Shown: positions 6,464 to 8,529 of the stretch, piece after piece
Numbering within the stretch: the first letter of the stretch is position 1
How the letters are laid out: every line of letters starts with the position of its first letter
Source: Coriobacteriia bacterium
GTDB taxonomy: Bacteria; Actinomycetota; Coriobacteriia; WRKU01; WQUG01
Length of the DNA stretch: 8,529 nucleotides
NCBI GenBank assembly: GCA_009779395.1
Contig: WREJ01000040.1
Span: forward strand, 1 to 8,529
Direction: 5' to 3'
Translations under genes and position numbers: made by a program
The notes under the pieces: model-generated
Seen by the model: the letters and a program-made list of their open reading frames with translations, nothing else
Told to the model about the DNA's origin: nothing
Database searches by the model: none

Positions 6464-8529
6464 ATGAACGCCAGAACTCGAAATTCAGCGGGGGGGGGGG
6501 GCTCTCGAGAAAATCCAAGTTCGCGCTAGTTCTCCTAGCAATTCTTCTTTTGGCACTTCCCTTTGTAGCAGCAGCAAATTCAAGTACAATTCAATCGCTT
6601 ATTACTCCTGTGCTTATGCAGGTTCAGAATGTGTTTCCAGCAGCAGATGATGCTTTCATGCCCAATGAAACATCAGATGTGCTTTCTGGTGGCATTGCAC
6701 CTTTCAGTACTTTAGATATCCGCCCCGAAGCAACAAGCTTTTCTGCAGGAGGTACCCACTCTCTTGCCATCAGAACAGACGGCACACTTTGGTCATGGGG
6801 ACAGAACAATAATGGCAAAACAGGACTGGGTGCTACATTAGGCAATCAAGCAATGCCGGCACAGGTAGGTACTGACACCGACTGGACAATGGTGAATGCA
6901 GGTCATGAACACTCCCTTGCTATCAGATCAGACGGCACGCTCTGGGCATGGGGACTTAACCAGCATGGCAGAACAGGACTGGGGACTACAACAGGCAGTC
7001 AAGCAACACCGGTACAAGTAGGAACTGACACTGACTGGACAGTGGTGTCTGCAGGAATGGACCACTCCCTTGCTGCCAAATCAGACGGCACTCTCTGGGC
7101 ATGGGGATCTAACTCATCAGGCAGAACAGGACTGGGGACTACATCAGACAACCAACTAGCACCAGCACAGGTAGGTACGGCTACTAACTGGTCAGCGGTA
7201 ACTGCAGGAGGTAATCATTCCGTCGCTCTGCAATCAGACGGCACGCTCTGGTCATGGGGAGCTAACACAAGTGGCCAAACAGGACTGGGCATTGCATTCG
7301 GCAATCAACTAACACCAGCACAAGTAGGTACGGCGACTAACTGTACACAGGTGTCTGCAGCAGCTAATCACGCCCTTGCCGTCAGATCAGATGGCACCCT
7401 CTGGGCATGGGGAAGTAACGGAAATGGCAGAACAGGACTGGGCACAACAACAGGCAGTCAAACAACACCGGCACAGGTAGGCACTGCTACTAACTGGACA
7501 TTAGTGTCTGCAGGAAATGGTCACTCCCATGCTATCAGGGCAGATGGTACGCTTTGGGCATGGGGATGGAACGGAAATGGCAGAACAGGACTGGATACTG
7601 ATATAGGCGAACAAGATACACCGGCACAGGTAGGTAGTTATACTGATTGGATTTTAGTTGATGCTGCTTCTAGTGGCCATCATTCCCTTGGCATAAGAAG
7701 AAGTGGCGATTTGTGGTCATGGGGACAGAATAATTTCTTACAACTAGGTCTTAATGACTACACTGAACGCTTGATACCAAACCTCATCGGCATGGGCTTT
7801 AGAACAGGACTTGGACCACCAGAAGCAACGGTCATTGCAACACTGCCAGACGCAGATGCTACTGACATAAACGAAATTAACACAACGCATCTCACTGTCT
7901 TTTTTGACCATGAAATGAACCCAGCAGTAATGGGTACTATCACCCTCGATAATGGTGCAACAGTTAATTTGTCGCAGGGCATCTGGCGTGCGTCTACTGC
8001 CAGTGACCCCGGTGGTGACAGGGGCAATAACTCGGTACTGACAGTTCCTCTGGTGCTGCTTGCATCAGATACTTTGCATGAAGTTACGGTAAGTGACTTT
8101 GTTTGTGCAGAAAATGGCGAGCTAATGATTCCCTACAGTTGGACCTTTACCACAGGAACGGTCATTCCACCAGCAGAACCTGTAATAGATCTGGCAATCA
8201 CCAAAAACTTGCTGATGCCAGAAGGAACCGTAGCTCCTGAAACAAATTTCGAGTTTACTATTGTTCCTCATAGCTTAAACGGAGAAACCTCAACAGCAGA
8301 ACTCGCACAGATGCCAAATCTGAGTGTAGACCCTGTTGCTTTTAACAGTACAGATATAGGTACCTTAGATGGTGACACAATAACTATCACACGCATCTCT
8401 GACTTCTTGTTAGGAAGTGACCTGCCTTTCTCCTTTGCAGGACTTTTTGTCTATCGCATTAGTGAAAGAAACGATACCTTTTCTAATACCGAGAAAGAGA
8501 CCATGCTCTTTGACCCAACAATCTACCAA
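6464..8529 (+). CDS. Secreted RCC1-repeat / Ig-like / pilin-isopeptide-domain surface protein, apparently phase OFF at a poly-G tract; 3' end beyond window
   Basis: Translation from ATG 6464 (GAGG at 6454-6457) reads MNARTRNSA, glycines, and stops at TAG 6527-6529 after 21 codons. From 6502, one frame over, 676 codons are open to the window edge. With one extra G (13) the two parts join into one protein, used for numbering here. Residues 14-38 are a signal peptide: SRKSK, hydrophobic core FALVLLAILLLALPFV, AAA cleavage site. Residues 95-446 are seven RCC1 repeats with SDGTLWAWG cores, enough for one seven-bladed propeller. Residues about 451-566 look like a Big_5/SbsA-type Ig-like domain ending WTFTTGT. 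Residues about 576-689 resemble the FctA/Spy0128 pilin isopeptide domain, with the expected Lys (K581 in ITKNL) and Glu (E668 in YRISE). No in-frame start exists between a stop at 6445 and the tract; the internal ATG 6616 would lose the signal peptide. Likely a cell-wall adhesin. Arginine codons are mostly AGA, unlike the upstream operon. A sequencing error is the alternative to phase variation. Confidence 0.85.
6490..6501 (+). repeat. Homopolymeric run of 12 G inside the 5' coding region (contingency-locus type)
   Basis: Twelve consecutive G lie 26 bases after the ATG, so slippage during replication would shift the frame of everything downstream. Counting frames: 10, 13 or 16 G joins the ATG to the signal peptide and RCC1 frame (ON); 12 G gives a 21-residue peptide; 11 or 14 G gives a third frame that ends at a TGA around 6650. 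It is by far the longest homopolymer in the window and lies exactly between start codon and signal peptide, the usual place for phase-variable switches. Confidence 0.9.
6745..7800 (+). repeat. Tandem array of RCC1 repeats: period of exactly 153 bp, seven units
   Basis: Units begin at 6745, 6898, 7051, 7204, 7357, 7510 and 7663; the six intervals are all exactly 153 bp (51 residues). The consensus is roughly AG-x-x-HSLAIRSDGTLWAWG, then N-x-x-GRTGLGTT, then P-AQVGT-x-TNW. Long stretches are near-identical at the DNA level, such as the CAGACGGCACGCTCTGG region. The seventh unit (7663-7800) is diverged (RRSGDLWSWG, QLGLNDYTERLIP) and shorter, as expected for a closing blade. Such arrays can gain or lose units by recombination. 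Confidence 0.93.

Noticed and set aside
6745..7800. Reading the regular repeats as a CRISPR or other non-coding array
   Set aside because: The 153-bp units are in one continuous reading frame with RCC1 protein motifs, and there are no short repeats alternating with unique spacers.
7758..8027. An 89-codon minus-strand open frame at the end of the RCC1 region
   Set aside because: It is a shadow of the plus-strand surface protein frame with no motif or initiation signal of its own.
6616..8529. Starting the RCC1-repeat protein at the internal ATG 6616
   Set aside because: This would drop the signal peptide encoded just upstream in the same frame, and no ribosome binding site precedes it. It would only be a minor alternative product.
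6464..8529. Calling the RCC1-repeat gene a frameshifted pseudogene
   Set aside because: The only lesion is at a 12-G run, and the remaining 676 codons contain no stop and preserve all repeat motifs, which fits a reversible switch or a sequencing error better than decay.

Overview
The window looks like a chromosomal segment of a Gram-positive, anaerobic-type bacterium with roughly balanced base composition. A membrane-anchored multiheme cytochrome, a monoderm-type surface protein with a pilin-like isopeptide domain, and GTG/TTG starts with clear Shine-Dalgarno sites would fit a member of the Coriobacteriia (Eggerthellaceae-like). That placement is inferred from gene content and is not proven by any marker here.

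Left part (1-2047): a NIF3-family gene runs leftward off the window edge. It is divergent from a lone gene for a membrane-anchored c-type cytochrome with 11 canonical CXXCH motifs plus one CX3CH motif. The 285-base gap between them holds a good leftward promoter and several short palindromes and direct repeats. The cytochrome gene ends at a strong intrinsic terminator.

Middle part (2048-6371): an extended -10 promoter sits just after the terminator, followed by five co-directional, tightly packed housekeeping genes: pyrH (UMP kinase, TTG start), frr (ribosome recycling factor), uppS (undecaprenyl diphosphate synthase), cdsA (CDP-diacylglycerol synthase) and dxr (DXP reductoisomerase). They supply pyrimidine nucleotides, translation recycling, the lipid carrier for cell-wall synthesis, the phospholipid precursor, and the first committed step of the MEP isoprenoid pathway that ultimately feeds UppS. 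This is the classical order, but rpsB-tsf is not upstream and rseP/ispG is not immediately downstream. The pyrH-frr gap contains four imperfect tandem copies of an 11-base unit.

Right part (6372-8529): the most interesting region. An extended -10 promoter overlapped by palindromes precedes an ATG with a good ribosome binding site. Nine codons later comes a run of 12 G. In the ATG frame translation stops after 21 codons. One frame over, immediately after the G run, a textbook signal peptide begins and continues as an uninterrupted reading frame to the window edge. That frame encodes seven RCC1 repeats (six at exactly 153 bp spacing, probably one seven-bladed propeller), an Ig-like domain and a pilin-type isopeptide (FctA/Spy0128-like) domain. 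The arrangement is that of a phase-variable contingency locus captured OFF, where 10, 13 or 16 G would be ON. A homopolymer sequencing error is the main alternative.
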